NCBI RefSeq assembly: GCF_026151205.1
Contig: NC_087072.1
Span: forward strand, 3,183,375-3,243,374
Length of the DNA: 60,000 nucleotides
DNA from: Bolinopsis microptera
Taxonomy: Eukaryota > Ctenophora > Tentaculata > Lobata > Bolinopsidae
Direction of reading: 5' to 3'
This document shows, piece after piece, positions 34,645 to 46,486 of the stretch. The notes beneath the pieces are model-generated. The model worked only from the letters and a program-made list of their open reading frames with translations. It did not search any database and was not told the DNA's origin. The translations under genes and the position numbers were made by a program. Within the stretch, counting starts at the first letter, position 1, and each line of letters starts with the position of its first letter.

Positions 34645-35516
34645 CTGGGGGGAGGGGGTGCAACAAGTTTATACTGCAACAAGTTTATACTGCAACTCTG
34701 ACAATGATAATGTTTAATTTTGTCACCGCACATGTTTAATTATTTTCGTCATCCCATCAATATTTCAAAAGTGAAAGTAAAAGTCAAATTTATCACATCA
34801 CACCATCACATGTAATATACAGATAGGAACATTGTTTATCAGTAGCATTGTTTTGATGTTTAGAGCTCAACACTACAATATAACAAATAATTTGAGAACA
34901 TAAATATGATGTAGTTACATTGAAACATTAAAAATTTTCCTTAGCCTGAAAGTTTTGTTTCAGTGAAACAAAGCACATACAGAATTATAAAGTTTGAACT
35001 CTAAACATCATCACACTATAAGATTTACGAAAATATATATGAATATTTCCCCACCAACATCAAACATTAATGATACTCAATTACAATTTTATATTTAAAA
35101 ACCCTGTTCATACTTCCCAGTGGAATGAAGATTCAGAAAACAACTTTAAAAGTAGAAATAATTAAATTAATTAGTAAATTAGTGATTCGCACAGTACTGG
35201 TTCTTAATCGGTGGTTTAGGTTATGGCTAGCAAGCAATCAATTAAGAGGTAGATAGGGTAGGGGAAGTAAGAAGCTTGCTTGACAGCGGGGTTTTCTCTA
35301 TAAGCGGTATTTCAAAGAATAAAGGTAATTTGGTGTTTTCCTCTGATAATATAACGTTTACTTTCAAGTCCACCTATTAGACTATCAGTGCTCTTTGCTT
35401 GAATTCGAACTCTTGTCTCATCCTGACAGCAAAATAGCACACTCTAAACATTCCCGTGTCCTCAGGACAGCCGATTTTTCTCTCCGATGCAAATATTTTT
35501 ACATGATCTGGAATCG

Positions 35517-35590
35517 TCTGCGCCTGATTTTACATGATTTTACATGATTTTACATGATTTTACATGATTTTACATGATTTTACATGATTT
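35517..35590. repeat. 10-bp microsatellite ATTTTACATG
   Basis: About seven units of ATTTTACATG, followed by two copies of TTGTCTCCTCTTCT. Simple tandem repeats without coding content. Confidence 0.9.
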
Positions 35591-37103
35591 TTAGGTTGTC
35601 TCCTCTTCTTTGTCTCCTCTTCTTTTTCCCGCACTACTTGCTCAGGGACTGTTACGTATTTTCGTTCTTTTTTCTAGCGTGAGAAAGCGTGGCGTTATTC
35701 AATTAACACGTCTAATTAGATGGAGAATAAAGGATTAAAAACAGATGTAGTATCTTTAATGTTGAGTCATATCTATAATTTCGCTGACCACATTCACATG
35801 AAAACAACAATAATTGTTGTATTGATAACATCATTTTGATTGTTGGCCACATAACATGAAATAGAAAATAGCATTTCAAATGCATCTCAAATGTGAGGGA
35901 ATGCTGAATCTTCATGATCAATTCATACCGTTCACTTTACCTACATTAATTGCGTGATTTTGAGGGTAAATTTTTATACCACATCACAAATTGCATTACT
36001 AATTTGAAGGGCCGCCTCAATTTAAATTGAACGCTTCACTCAGTTCAACACAGGAAAGCAGTATTAGATATGTAGTCACTGTGACTTTGGGAACTCTTCG
36101 AGGCATTACTAATTTGTCGTTACTTAGTGGCAGTAATTGTCTTTCCCTGCGGATACTATATATGCTGGTAAATCTTCTAACCAAGTTAAGCTCATTTGAA
36201 AGATTGTCTGAATGTATAAGTGGCAGAGCGAGCAATAGTGCACTTTCTCCTAATGAATTGACTGGGGGAGCGCGGTGTCCCTTGCGGTCACCCCACTAAT
36301 TCTTACCCTGGGTCACGTGATCTACTCCTGATTATGAGATCGCTATTGTCCAGCCTCCTCGGCTCCACTCCTCCTCACGACAAATCCTCATTTAGATCTG
36401 AGCTGGGAGGAGAATAAGCAGTACAAAGTTAGGTGCGGAGTGATACCTAGTAGCGCTGAGTCAGAGTTCTTCTAATCTACAGTGCAAATTGATAGGTATC
36501 TGAGAAAAGGTTGTTTGGCTGGTAGTAGAAAGTCAGAGTACCTTGTCATGGAGTGAAAAGTTCGATCTGAGATGAGTTCTCTGACAAGTATGGTTGAGAT
36601 CTCCGATAAATATTTTAGAAAGCCACATAGTATTTTACTCGATACGTTAGGAACTCTGAACGTTCTCAACTAAACCTTTTTAAATCGTGCAGACGATTAA
36701 AATTAGTCAGGTAATAATTGGATTGATTTTTATGTGTATTTTGATAAACTGACCTTTCAGTTTCTGAGAATCTCTAATAAAGACCACCAATTCTAAATCG
36801 GTGCACTGTAAGTGTAGTCAAGTCTTGTGATATTTCGCTCCGTTGAAATTTGTAAATTGTCGGATAATTTATCACACAACAATTTTCAAATCTTGAAATC
36901 AGTCGACACCGGGTTATTTCTAGCCCTTGAATTTAATTGGTTTTTGAAAATATTTGGGAAATCATTGACAGGGAAGATTTTTTTAAAAAAGCCAATGGTA
37001 TTTGCCTGACTGGTATATTTCAATATGGCATAATCTATTAAGTATTTTAATTGATTGTCACGTATTGAAGGTTAGAGAGTTACATGAAATGTCAAAATAA
37101 TGG

Positions 37104-37205
37104 GAAGTAACTTCGAGTGGTATTTCACTGAAATCTAAAACTTGCATTTCACCCGGGTGAAATGCAAGTTTTAGATTTCAGTGAAATACCACTCGAAGTT
37201 ACTTC
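37104..37205. repeat. Perfect 102-bp palindrome with no loop
   Basis: Arms 37104-37154 and 37155-37205 are exact reverse complements (51 bases each), with centre CACCCGGGTG. Perfect loopless palindromes of this length are unusual in DNA. A second one follows 15 bases later. Confidence 0.95.
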
Positions 37206-37220
37206 TTTGATTTACTTACT

Positions 37221-37262
37221 TTGATTTAAATGAGGTAAGGGCCCTTACCTCATTTAAATCAA
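37221..37262. repeat. Perfect 42-bp palindrome with no loop
   Basis: Arms of 21 bases meet at GGGCCC (centre 37241/37242). It lies 15 bases from the 102-bp palindrome, and both are about 0.8 kb upstream of the first homeobox exon found. Confidence 0.95.
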
Positions 37263-38031
37263 GGTGAAATTTACTGATGAAAACCAGGCTTCAGTATACC
37301 CGGTATACCGAACAATATTTCCGGAGAAGTCACTTGTAAATACCAGAGATGTAACGTTTGTAAGATTTTCAGGCTAACTGGAAAAATAGAGCGCACCATA
37401 TGAGCCCGTCTTAATTAAATAAAAATACTCACCATCTAAAATCTGATTGGTGCTCCCTAATGGAGACTCAGCGATCTGGGATTAGCAGGAACAAAAGGTC
37501 TGCCCCTGTAACTCATTTAACATTAGGACTTTAACCTCGGAGTATTCATCCTACCAACATACTCTAACTGTGAACCCTGCTTTTCTATAAATTTATGTAA
37601 AGGCTCCGAGGAGAGTTGGCGCCATTAACCACGCTAAACAAGACACTTTGATTGATGATTTAATGGCCAGCGCCAGCAGTTCTAGATGAAATCACAAAAT
37701 TCACCTGTTCAACTTAAAGAATGGAAAACTCTGGATAATTCTGCCGAGACCTATTTCATAATCCATCTCTCACTAATATAAGGGAAATTGCCCCGTTTAC
37801 GAAATGAAATTTATTTTACTCGGAATTCATTTTGAAACTAACGAATCAACAGTCGACACCCACTATAGATTTGAATTTAGAGTTTAGGTCTTAGCTTCAG
37901 GGCAAAGATTCATTGCAAGTGGGGTAAATGGTATAAGTCGCTCCGAGAAATTCGATACTGAGAAGATCAGATACAAATTTCGTTCCCACACAACTTTTAA
38001 AAGCAGATTTGTAACGATTGTATATTCTCAG

Positions 38032-39299
38032 ATGAAGGAAGGAGTGTTAGGGAAGCAGCAGAGAGTTTGTATGAACAGCATCAGAGACACATTCTAGAGA
38101 ATTCCGGGAAAATGAAAAAGAAACGAAAACCCAGAACTAGCTTCACAAACTTACAGGTATTTAACCGAAAACCTTCCATAATTCTTACAAAATTGTCCTG
38201 CGATATCTATACCACTACCAGATGGTGTAAGTCAAAATAGTACCTGACATCATTTCCTCAGTTATTTGAGTTGGAGAGGAAGTTCTACCACAAGAAATAC
38301 TTGGCTAGCAGCGAGCGTAAAAAACTGGCACAACTTCTTAACCTAACAGACATCCAGGTAAGTTTCGACATCAAATTTTAAGTTGCAAAACGAAAAAACG
38401 TTGCTTCAACGACTTCTCTTCAACGACTTCACACAGCGAATGTTATATCTCATCATGTAAATTTTCAATACGAGAAATATTCAATCTGGCTCCCTCAGGT
38501 AAAGACGTGGTTCCAGAACCGTCGGAATAAACACAAGCGCAGCAAACACGATATCATCCCCATATTCGATACTGACAGTGACGCGGCTAGATCAATTCTT
38601 TTTAGTCAGGTGGGTCAACAGGTAACAAATTACTTCTTCACTTTTTAATCTTATGTCTAGTTTTGTAATAAATGGTGAATACAGGTATGAAGTCGTTTCT
38701 TTGTGATTACTAGTTCATCATCAAAATTTTACTGCCTCATTAATGAACCACCATATTACAGTGTGATGATGATAACTTCTAGAATGTACTAAATATCTGA
38801 TCCCTACTCATTCAGGTGGGAGGTTCAGGGTTCTCCAGATCACTCAAAGCGTTTGTTTGTCACGCATTAGCTAATGACTATGTAACAATGAGAGCACTGG
38901 AAGACATGCATCCTCTCAGTTCAATAACTCAGGTAAGTTGTCACTCACTTAATTCTATATCAAAGTCGGAATTGATCTCGCCGAATTATATACTGAGTCT
39001 AGCATTTAACCCCACCCCCCCCCCCCTAACCCCACCCCCTTCGTGCTCAGTTTTACAGTGCACCTAGCTACCGTGTTAAAATTACACCAGCGTTATAATT
39101 TAGAAACGTAATAATTTAGAAACCCTCTCTCTCCCCCTCAGTGATAATGTAATATTTTATGTGACTTATTACGCCTAATTACTAATGGTAAGTAATACTA
39201 CTCAGATTTGGGTAAAGTGTAAAGTGTAACTGAGTATCCCACCAGGTCTCCCTGCCCTCAGTAATAAACAACTCCACCTTGGCTGGTAACGTGTCATGA
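38032..39299 (+). CDS. NKL-class homeobox protein, TLX-like, 3' exons
   Basis: DNA-binding transcription factor. Exons: 38032-38156 (5' boundary uncertain), 38262-38357, 38499-38609 (or 38621), 38816-38932 and 39246-39299 with stop TGA. The homeodomain begins RKPRTSFTNLQ, runs through LFELERKF, KKYLASSERKKLAQLL and ends VKTWFQNRRNKHKR; Thr47 of helix 3 and PRTSFT...KYLAS.ER match the TLX/HOX11 group best, with BarH/Msx more distant. Introns cut at about homeodomain position 11 and at 44/45, the latter common in ANTP-class genes. Two donors 12 bases apart (38610, 38622) would add or omit VGQQ. The first exon entering here is in phase 1, so N-terminal exons, where an eh1 repressor motif would sit, lie upstream and were not found. 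The C terminus after the homeodomain is short and unrecognised. Confidence 0.88.
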
Positions 39300-39419
39300 A
39301 GTATGAAGTACTGAAATCTTATCATTGAGAATACAAACTCCTTCGAACGATAATCGAGCTGCGAAGAAGACGTGAATCGGAAGTCAAAACAGAAATCAGT
39401 CAGCAGTTGACAAGCTAGG

Positions 39420-39425
39420 AATAAA
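39420..39425 (+). terminator. Polyadenylation signal of the homeobox gene
   Basis: AATAAA about 120 bases after the homeobox stop codon, with T-rich DNA downstream. A canonical signal at a plausible distance. Confidence 0.5.
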
Positions 39426-39736
39426 TCTTATGAAACTGGCATTTACATAACTTGAAGAATTGAAAAGAGTTATCAATATCGATTAGTTCAGAATGACTAG
39501 AACAGATTAATGTTTGACTTTGAGATTAGTGTTTCATGTTTGAGCAATGGCAAGACGCCAGTTTTCTTGAATTAATTGATTGTTTAATCATTAATGCTAT
39601 CAGATATCGACTTTATAATTATTTCTTTGAAATTGCATTTGAAACAATTGATTGTTGATGCGGTTCAGTCACGAATTTATTGTTTTTGTTACCCAATTGA
39701 AAATGTTTTATTGCATTGTGCGATTACCTGTACTAT

Positions 39737-40138
39737 TAATTGACGATGTCAATTCATGGCAGCTCGGCGCGGCACAGTAGCGCATCTCGCCGATCTAGCT
39801 GTGAGAAGCCTCATTGAGTGCGCGGCGCGGCACAGTAACGCATCGCGCTACAACCTGTACTACTACTATACTATCATAGGCGGATAGCTATATAGGCGGA
39901 TAGCTATACCCAGCTGGCTCGCGCTCCTCTCTTGTAGTTGTAGAGGAAGTGAAACGAATGCACGCAAAGGAAATAGCACGCTGGCTAAATTGTGCGACCG
40001 ACTATCATATCAAACCGTTAATTGACGATGTCAATTCATGGCAGCTCGGCGCGGCACAGTAGCGCATTTCGCCGATCTAGCCGCTGTGAGAAGCCTCATT
40101 GAGTGCGCGGCGCGGCACAGTAACGCATCGCGCTACAA
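39737..40138. repeat. Direct repeat pair of about 117 bp, GC-rich
   Basis: 39737-39853 and 40018-40138 match closely, starting TTAATTGACGATGTCAATTC and ending CATCGCGCTACAA. Each contains two GCGCGGCACAGTARCGCAT phrases. The TTGACGATGTCAA palindrome is also found at the ends of the pair at 40252/42421, linking the families. Confidence 0.8.
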
Positions 40139-40639
40139 ATCAAACCGAGGCGATTTTTAAAATGTGTGTATTGTGTATGTACATGTGTATTGCATATATA
40201 TTGTATATAAAATATAACTATGAACTACAGGGGGGCAAAAAGTCAGTATCCTTGGAGGACTTCGCCGCTTCGACGCGCCGCGCGAACTAGCATTCTTGCT
40301 TCGCATCGTCGATGCTTCGCAAAGCAACGACAAACGATCTCGACGGATTGACATCGTCAATCAAGTCATGGGGGTGTTTCGGAATCAGCGTTCAAAAATA
40401 CACCGATTTAAATCAATTTCACACCCAAAGGGCCTTTTCGCAAAAAATTTCTTAAAATTTGGGCGAGCGATTTATAAGGATCGCTCAAATTGTGCCCCTG
40501 GGGCCGGGAGCTAACTTTAGTTTTACAAGACAAACAGTTTGTTGAAAACCGGAAGTTAATTTTCTATTTATTTTACTTTTGGAGACCCCAGCCGGTAAGG
40601 TTTCCTATTATGGGCTCGTGCGCGGCAGTTCTACAACTT

Positions 40640-40885
40640 GACTCTTATCTTGACGGCTGTTCATCGTCTAAATTTCTTCGAAGTAGCGCGCCGCAATTTC
40701 TTTAACGGGTGATACTCGTAAAATATCTGTTCCATATATTGGACCGTCGACGAGTCCAACTCGGCGCGCGTCCTGGTAGGTTGTAAACCTACAACAATTT
40801 CTTCTCGAAATGTTATGGCCAGAGGCAAGTCCTACGAATGACGAAGTAGCGCGCACCGGGCTAGTTCATTAATAATGGACAACTT
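40640..40885. repeat. Dispersed GC-rich repeat, copy 2
   Basis: 40703-40794 matches 448-547 apart from a 7-base deletion and a few substitutions. 40655-40690 matches 322-365, and 40845-40885 matches the GCGCGC/CCGGGC block around 415-440. This shows a single family with at least four members in the window. Confidence 0.75.
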
Positions 40886-40899
40886 GATTCACGATGTCA

Positions 40900-42110
40900 A
40901 TCCTTCGCAAGTCGGCGAGGCCTTGATACATGTTTCGTATCTAAATATCAGAGATATTATGGATACACCATAAAGGCACACCTCTGCGCGGCGTAAGTAA
41001 ATTTACAAGTTCGCGCAAAAAATTGTCTTATTTTCCTGGCGCTTTGTTCTCGCGCCGGGAGTGAATCACTAATTAGCTAACTACGTACTTATCTAGCATA
41101 ATCTACAATCTAGATCTACAATACGAAGTAAGAGTTACCACGTTACTCTTTTATTTCTCCGTTAAGCCTACAATTCTAATAACTAACAATGAAGTATGAG
41201 GTCAATTAAATGTCCATAGATATGGATTATAGAAATTATATAAACACATAATTGAACAGCATGAGACAAGTGGAAAACAAACAAACGAATAGATTTCAAG
41301 CTCGTAAAGGATCGTTGCTGGATATTGGAGATTTCAAAACTGTAGTCCGACAGTCAAAGTTCTCTTGTCTAACTTTAGTGCGTATCGAACTTGAGTCCAG
41401 ATAGAGCACTTTAGTTCGACAGAGTCGAACCTCAGGGTTTGTCGAACTACAGTAAGTGACGAACTAGAGTGCGTGTCGAACTTGAGTACGTGTACCGAAT
41501 TTACCATGGTAAAAACATCTTCACACCGTAAAATGGGCAAAAGCTACAATAACGGTTCCTCCGACATTGTTTACAGCGGGCAATATCCTTTATTTCATTC
41601 AATTCTTCTGAAGTGTTCATGACCAAATTACGGTCTTTAGGATCGTCCATTAATAATTTAAGGAGGCTTTTGCCGGGACAACCTATACACCCTTTTAATT
41701 TTGACAGGGCAGCTCAGAAGTAGATGGTTCTAAAACAAAACATAAATAAATCTAATCCCTTTAAAATAAATATGCTACCATCTAGAGCTTACTCATAAAA
41801 CACAACTCGGAATGAGCTTTTATACTTCATATTCAAATCAAGCGGTAAGTAAATATTGATAATATAACTAACTCTACTGCATTATAATCCACCTTGCGTG
41901 GCTGAGAGGACCAATTCGTTCTCTCGACAGTTCAGGACTCAGAACCCCTTAAATTTTTTAATGGCAGGTCTATCCTGTGAAGGCACCAAATAAATTTCCC
42001 AAATATTGCAACTTGGTTAAAAACAATGCATTTAACTGTTTTGGTGTCGCGCGCGCGCCATCTCAGTCAATTACTTCCATATTTGGTCAAATAGGATAAT
42101 AGGGCCGCAA
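40900..42110. other. No gene seen
   Basis: AT-rich. Around 41389-41500 degenerate TCGAAC-TTGAGT-type phrases repeat, related to 23283-23375. No coding content was recognised. Confidence 0.4.
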
Positions 42111-42270
42111 AATATGCGTCCCTCGAAAAAGGCCGATTCCCTTCATGGTATGCCCCTTTTTCCGCGCTTCGCGCGCGAAAAGTGGCATGCAACGTATGTC
42201 AAGCGAGGCCCAGTGGTGCGTGCATTTCGCCGATCTACCGAAAAAGATTCGTGGCACGGCCCGGCCCAGT

Positions 42271-42975
42271 CACTGATCAAAATTTCAGTCAAACCGCGCG
42301 ATTACAGTCAAGGGGACCGCAAAAAATCTCCTCTTCAAAAATCTTCCAAAATATCTTTTTATATTTTGATGATTTTCCGTTTATCAAAGCTTTCTTTGGG
42401 AATAAAACTTTGCTTGAGTACTTGATTGACGATGTCAATCCGTCGAGATCGTTGCTCTGCGAAGCAGAGCAACGATCGACGACGTCGAATGCTAGTTCGC
42501 GCGGCGCGTCGAAGCGGCGAAGTCCTCCAACTTGAGTACCTCAATTGTGTCTTGTACCAGAACTTTGAATACCTAAAATGTGTCTTGTACCAGAACTTTG
42601 AGTACCTCAATTGTGTCTTGTACCATCCTCAGTGACCTTGTAAGATGGTCATTGAAGAAAAATTCAGTCAAAGCAGTTAAATTTGGGTTGTGAAAAGCTG
42701 AAATTTGAAAATGTCGTACCGGCAGGACATATTCAAAATGTTCATTGCATCAAAGTTTCATCCGAATATATTGGTTCCAGTACCTTGATGGCGACTTGTG
42801 TTACTCTCACCGACCTCACTGGTTGGTCACTGGTCAAAATTTCAGTAAAAACCTTGAGATTACGATCAAGGGGACGTGGACGGCAGAAAAGCTCCTCTTT
42901 AAAAATCTTCCAAAATCCATTTTTATATTCTGATGATTTTCCGTTTATCAAAGATTTCTTTGGGAATAGATCTTT
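42271..42975. repeat. Diverged direct duplication of about 145 bp
   Basis: 42271-42412 and 42828-42975 align along their length, from CACTGRTCAAAATTTCAGT through GATTTTCCGTTTATCAAAG to TTTGGGAATA. The same reading frame stays open in both, but the peptide is not recognised. Part of a local repeat cluster. Confidence 0.7.
42530..42625. repeat. 33-bp tandem repeat, three copies
   Basis: Units built on CTTTGAGTACCTCAATTGTG and TCTTGTACCAGAA. The 33-base period keeps a frame open on both strands, which produces meaningless repetitive ORFs. A related single unit lies near 42972. Confidence 0.8.
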
Positions 42976-43700
42976 GAGTGCCTCAATCGTGTCTTGTGCC
43001 ATCCTCAGTGACCTTGTAAAATGGTCATTCTAAAAAATTCAGTCAAACAGTGACTGAATACGAAAAGCAGATGAGCTGGCCAAGCTTGGTACAATCATTG
43101 AATCCACTTTGAAGTGTCCTATTCCACAATCCTACATCAAGCGTCAAATCTGTTGGAACCCTGTTCTTGGGTTAATTAAATAACAAATAATACTCAATTA
43201 TTATAAATACAAATTAGATGAATAAAGAGGTTATACAAATCTTGTGTCAAAAGTAACCTTGTTACTCTACAAAGTACTCTCTTAAATAGTGAATGATTGA
43301 TATGGTGTGACTCAGTAACTCACACTACTCTGCTCTGACTAATAGTTAAAACACATTTCAATACTAAACTAAACAATGTCTTTTTTACTATTAGATTAAA
43401 CTACTATTAAATTAAAACTACTACTCCTGATGATGATGTTCTTCTTACTATATGAGGGACTTCTGAATGATGAGGACTTCAAGTAAAACTGGAACTGATA
43501 ACTATAAAACAAAAACCCTGGGGGAAAACTACCGTGAGTAAAGTGAAAGGTAATCCACGTGAAACTATAAATGAAAGTGAAAGAGGAAGCGGGAACTCCT
43601 AGACTAAACTACTAAACTATAACTATAAACTACTTACCACTCTTTCCACGTCACAGAACACAGATAGTATCTGTCGACTGGAATCTGTGGGATCACTAAA

Positions 43701-43845
43701 ACAACGTCACTCCTCTCCCTTCTGCTACGCTAGAGTCTGGAGTCGACAACGTCACTCCTCTCCCTTCTGCTACGCTAGAGTCTGGAGTCAACTAAACACT
43801 GGACACTCCTCTCTCTTCTGTTACTTCAACTAGAGTCTGGAGTCG
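43701..43845. repeat. 45-bp tandem repeat, two exact copies plus one degenerate
   Basis: Units at 43701-43745 and 43746-43790 are identical (ACAACGTCACTCCTCTCCCT and onward); a third, altered copy ends near 43845. It precedes the LINE fragment and may belong to its insertion. Confidence 0.8.
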
Positions 43846-43977
43846 AGCCTTGTCTGCCTTCTGGAGTCCCTTTACCCCAACACTGTATATACAATCACTG
43901 GAACTAAACCTTTGCTAAAGTGAGATACAGGGTTAGTAATATGAAGTACAAAAACAAGCTACAAATAGAATTAAGAT

Positions 43978-44421
43978 TCTAACAAAATCGACAACAAAGT
44001 CAACAGACTGAATCAGGAAACTTGGTTAACTGACGGTCCCAGACACACCAAACTGACACTCGGCCACAAGCACGCCAAAATCATCAAAAACCTCAACACT
44101 ACACTCAGCAAAAACAGACAAGATTACAGAACTGCAGTTCACCTCATCACGGGTCACTGCGGCTTAAACAAACACCTTCACACCATTTGCAAATCAAACA
44201 CCAGTGCTTGTCCTATGTGCGGCGACGGAGAGGAAACTGTCTCACACTTCCTTGGACAGTGTCCGGCTATTGCCCAAATTAGAGGTCAATATTTCCAGGA
44301 CTACTACCTCTCTGTCAATGACATATTCGACAACCAACACATCACCACAATTGTCAATTTCGCAAACCGCACCAATCGCTTAATTGTGCCGGAAGAGCTG
44401 GATCAGACCGGGGTGACTTAA
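43978..44421 (+). pseudogene. LINE fragment: RNase H C-terminal region
   Basis: An open frame of about 145 codons ending in TAA at 44421 matches the end of the RNase H region of Jockey/I-type non-LTR retrotransposons: ETWLTDGPRHTKLTLGH, then LITGHCGLNKHLHTI and the Cys/His cluster CPMCGDGEETVSHFLGQCP. The 3' tail (44422-44650) has an AGGTTGCCACACC-like block and ends in A/T runs. It is truncated at its 5' end and so not autonomous. Confidence 0.8.
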
Positions 44422-44659
44422 AGTATTATCTCATATGCTGTCTCGTCTCGTTTTACTTTTCCAAACCCAGCTGGCATTTAAGCGTATCATTCTGACTCAT
44501 ATCACTTCTTACACCATCCTCCACCATTCACTCTGATTTCACCGGCAACCTTCCCCAGGGTTGCCACACCCCAGAGGTAGGCAGAGCATCTCAATGCTAT
44601 CCTCTCGTGGGCTATCTTGGCCCAGCCTCTCTTTAAAAAATTTTTAAAAAAGTGACTGA

Positions 44660-46486
44660 ATACATTCACCTGTGAAATGTATTGTAGTAGTGTTTTAATA
44701 TTTAATATTTAAATCGAACGCAACTCAATAGTTAATAATAACAAACATAAATACTATTTTAAATAATTGATTAATATCGATTTATACCAACCAAACATTA
44801 AATATTCTTTAATAACCTTTTATATACGTGTTAAACGATCCAGGGCATATCTAAAATTCGATAATGAACTTCATATTATTAGTGCCGCGTGCTGATAATA
44901 TCCTACGAAGTCAGCATGCTATATTATTTTGCAAAACTCGTTTAATATCTTGACAATATTTAAAGTTTATGGTTTTAGGTTTAGGCGCGGCGCACTGCTT
45001 ATATGTTATAGCTCCTTCATCTTCTGTTTTCAGCGATGTGTTGCTACACACTGTATAGCATGTGGGTCAAGCGCGGTGCCGCGCCTAAGCAGCAAAAGAG
45101 TTATTTATTTTAAAATTTATTTTTGTATCTCAAAAATGATGTAAAGTTTTTAATATGACGTAGAATTAAAGCTATTTCCGTACAGCCTAAGTGCTAAGTA
45201 TGCTCGTTAGAAAAACTATGAATAATGAACATAACATGCTAGCTTTCTTTATTTTTGTAAGTCGCGTCGGCTGACATCTTGGGTTGTACTGGATGTAACA
45301 AGTTTATTATCGGATGTCTACTTATATTTATTATGATATCATTATTCAGTGTAATGGCAATAAAATTTAAATTTTGTTTTACTTAAAATTTTTGTTTTAC
45401 TTATAAGCCCAATCACCTCAAATCATTTATAAGAATCACCATCACTCACACTCAAAAGGAAGGAGAACCAAATGACTGGAACTTAGCCTTAAACAGCGTT
45501 CTACAAAATTCAAAAACTTTAAAATTGACCTTGCCTAGATTACTTAAGCTTGAAAAAGTGGTAATATCTTAGCAAAATATAACTTGCAGCAGCCCCATAC
45601 CTTGTCATGAACATAATATCGAAACTACCTCTGTGATCACATCTTTCTCTGGGTGCAAAATGAATATATAATATAGGTTTATTAGTTTTATAGAAATTTA
45701 TTATATAAGGATTATTAACATTTTTATGTGTGTTTTGTGTTATGCATTTTTATACCTATTCTAGAGGAGATTTGTATAGAATGTTAGAAGTGCAGTAGGG
45801 TCAGTTTCAGATGAATTAAGCATAAATGACATCATTGCCATGTCTGAAGTGGTTTGTAAATGGGCCATTGTTAGCCCCAAGCGTTTTGGTCTGTCATTCC
45901 TGCCACTCAGCATTGCCTACTGTAAAGTAGAAATTTTTCTAAGACAATAGAGAAACTGACCTTGTCTCACTAAATTCAACCACTTTCCATAATAAAATTG
46001 CTAACAAATAAAGTTTTTTAAATAATTATATAGAACCAAGTTAAAGAATATTTCCTCAAGTTTACTTCTAGTTAACTAATTCGTGGTTTAAGCTCTTATT
46101 TTATTTATGAAAGGAATGTAAAATAAAACTTATTGTTTCATTGAAAACTTATTGTTTCATTGAAATTTGGGTCGCAGAGATCCGAAATTCGAATCTCTTC
46201 CTACCGGAAGGACATATTCTAATGTCCAATAGTATAGTATGTCATGCTTTACATTTAATTTGTCAATTATCGATTACAGTTTTGATTATCGTTTATTGAT
46301 TAAGAAGTTCAAAATCATTCACAGTTGTGCATGACACACCTTTTTTCACACCTTGCACGGGACCCCCTGTTCCATCAGTGTGACAAACTTTGATCTACTG
46401 TTTGACTATTAATGTAGGAAGATGTAAAGAATATTTCATGGGAACGACACTCAGTTCCTGTGAAGTAAATCATGCATGCAGAAGGT
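44660..46486. other. AT-rich interval, no gene seen
   Basis: Between the LINE remnant and the HEAT-repeat gene. A short phrase near 46165-46205 (TTCGAATC) resembles a tRNA B box but no cloverleaf forms. The promoter of the HEAT gene should lie at the right edge; no core element was recognised. Confidence 0.4.

Larger units (their letters stand above)
28412..37103. other. Long gene-free interval upstream of the homeobox gene
   Basis: About 8.7 kb with no supported gene apart from the orphan exon at 34485-34644 and a simple repeat at 35517-35590. Short ORFs on both strands lack motifs and splice context. Such an interval beside a developmental homeobox gene could hold regulatory DNA or missing 5' exons, but neither is shown. 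Confidence 0.4.
40252..42530. mobile_element. Possible 2.3-kb element bounded by about 110-bp inverted repeats
   Basis: 40252-40365 and 42421-42530 are inverted copies with moderate divergence, running from TTGGAGGACTTCGCCGCTTCG inward to GATTGACATCGTCAATCAAG. The right copy has a 14-bp hairpin with a GAA loop (42448-42478). No transposase was recognised between them and no target duplication was established, so two independent inverted copies of one repeat are an alternative. Confidence 0.45.

Noticed and set aside
36017-36299. Overlapping ORFs on both strands near 36 kb, considered as a homeobox 5' exon
   Set aside because: No eh1 or other homeobox-associated motif, and phase and splice sites do not connect to 38032.
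46165-46205. tRNA-like B box (TTCGAATC)
   Set aside because: No A box or cloverleaf can be built around it.
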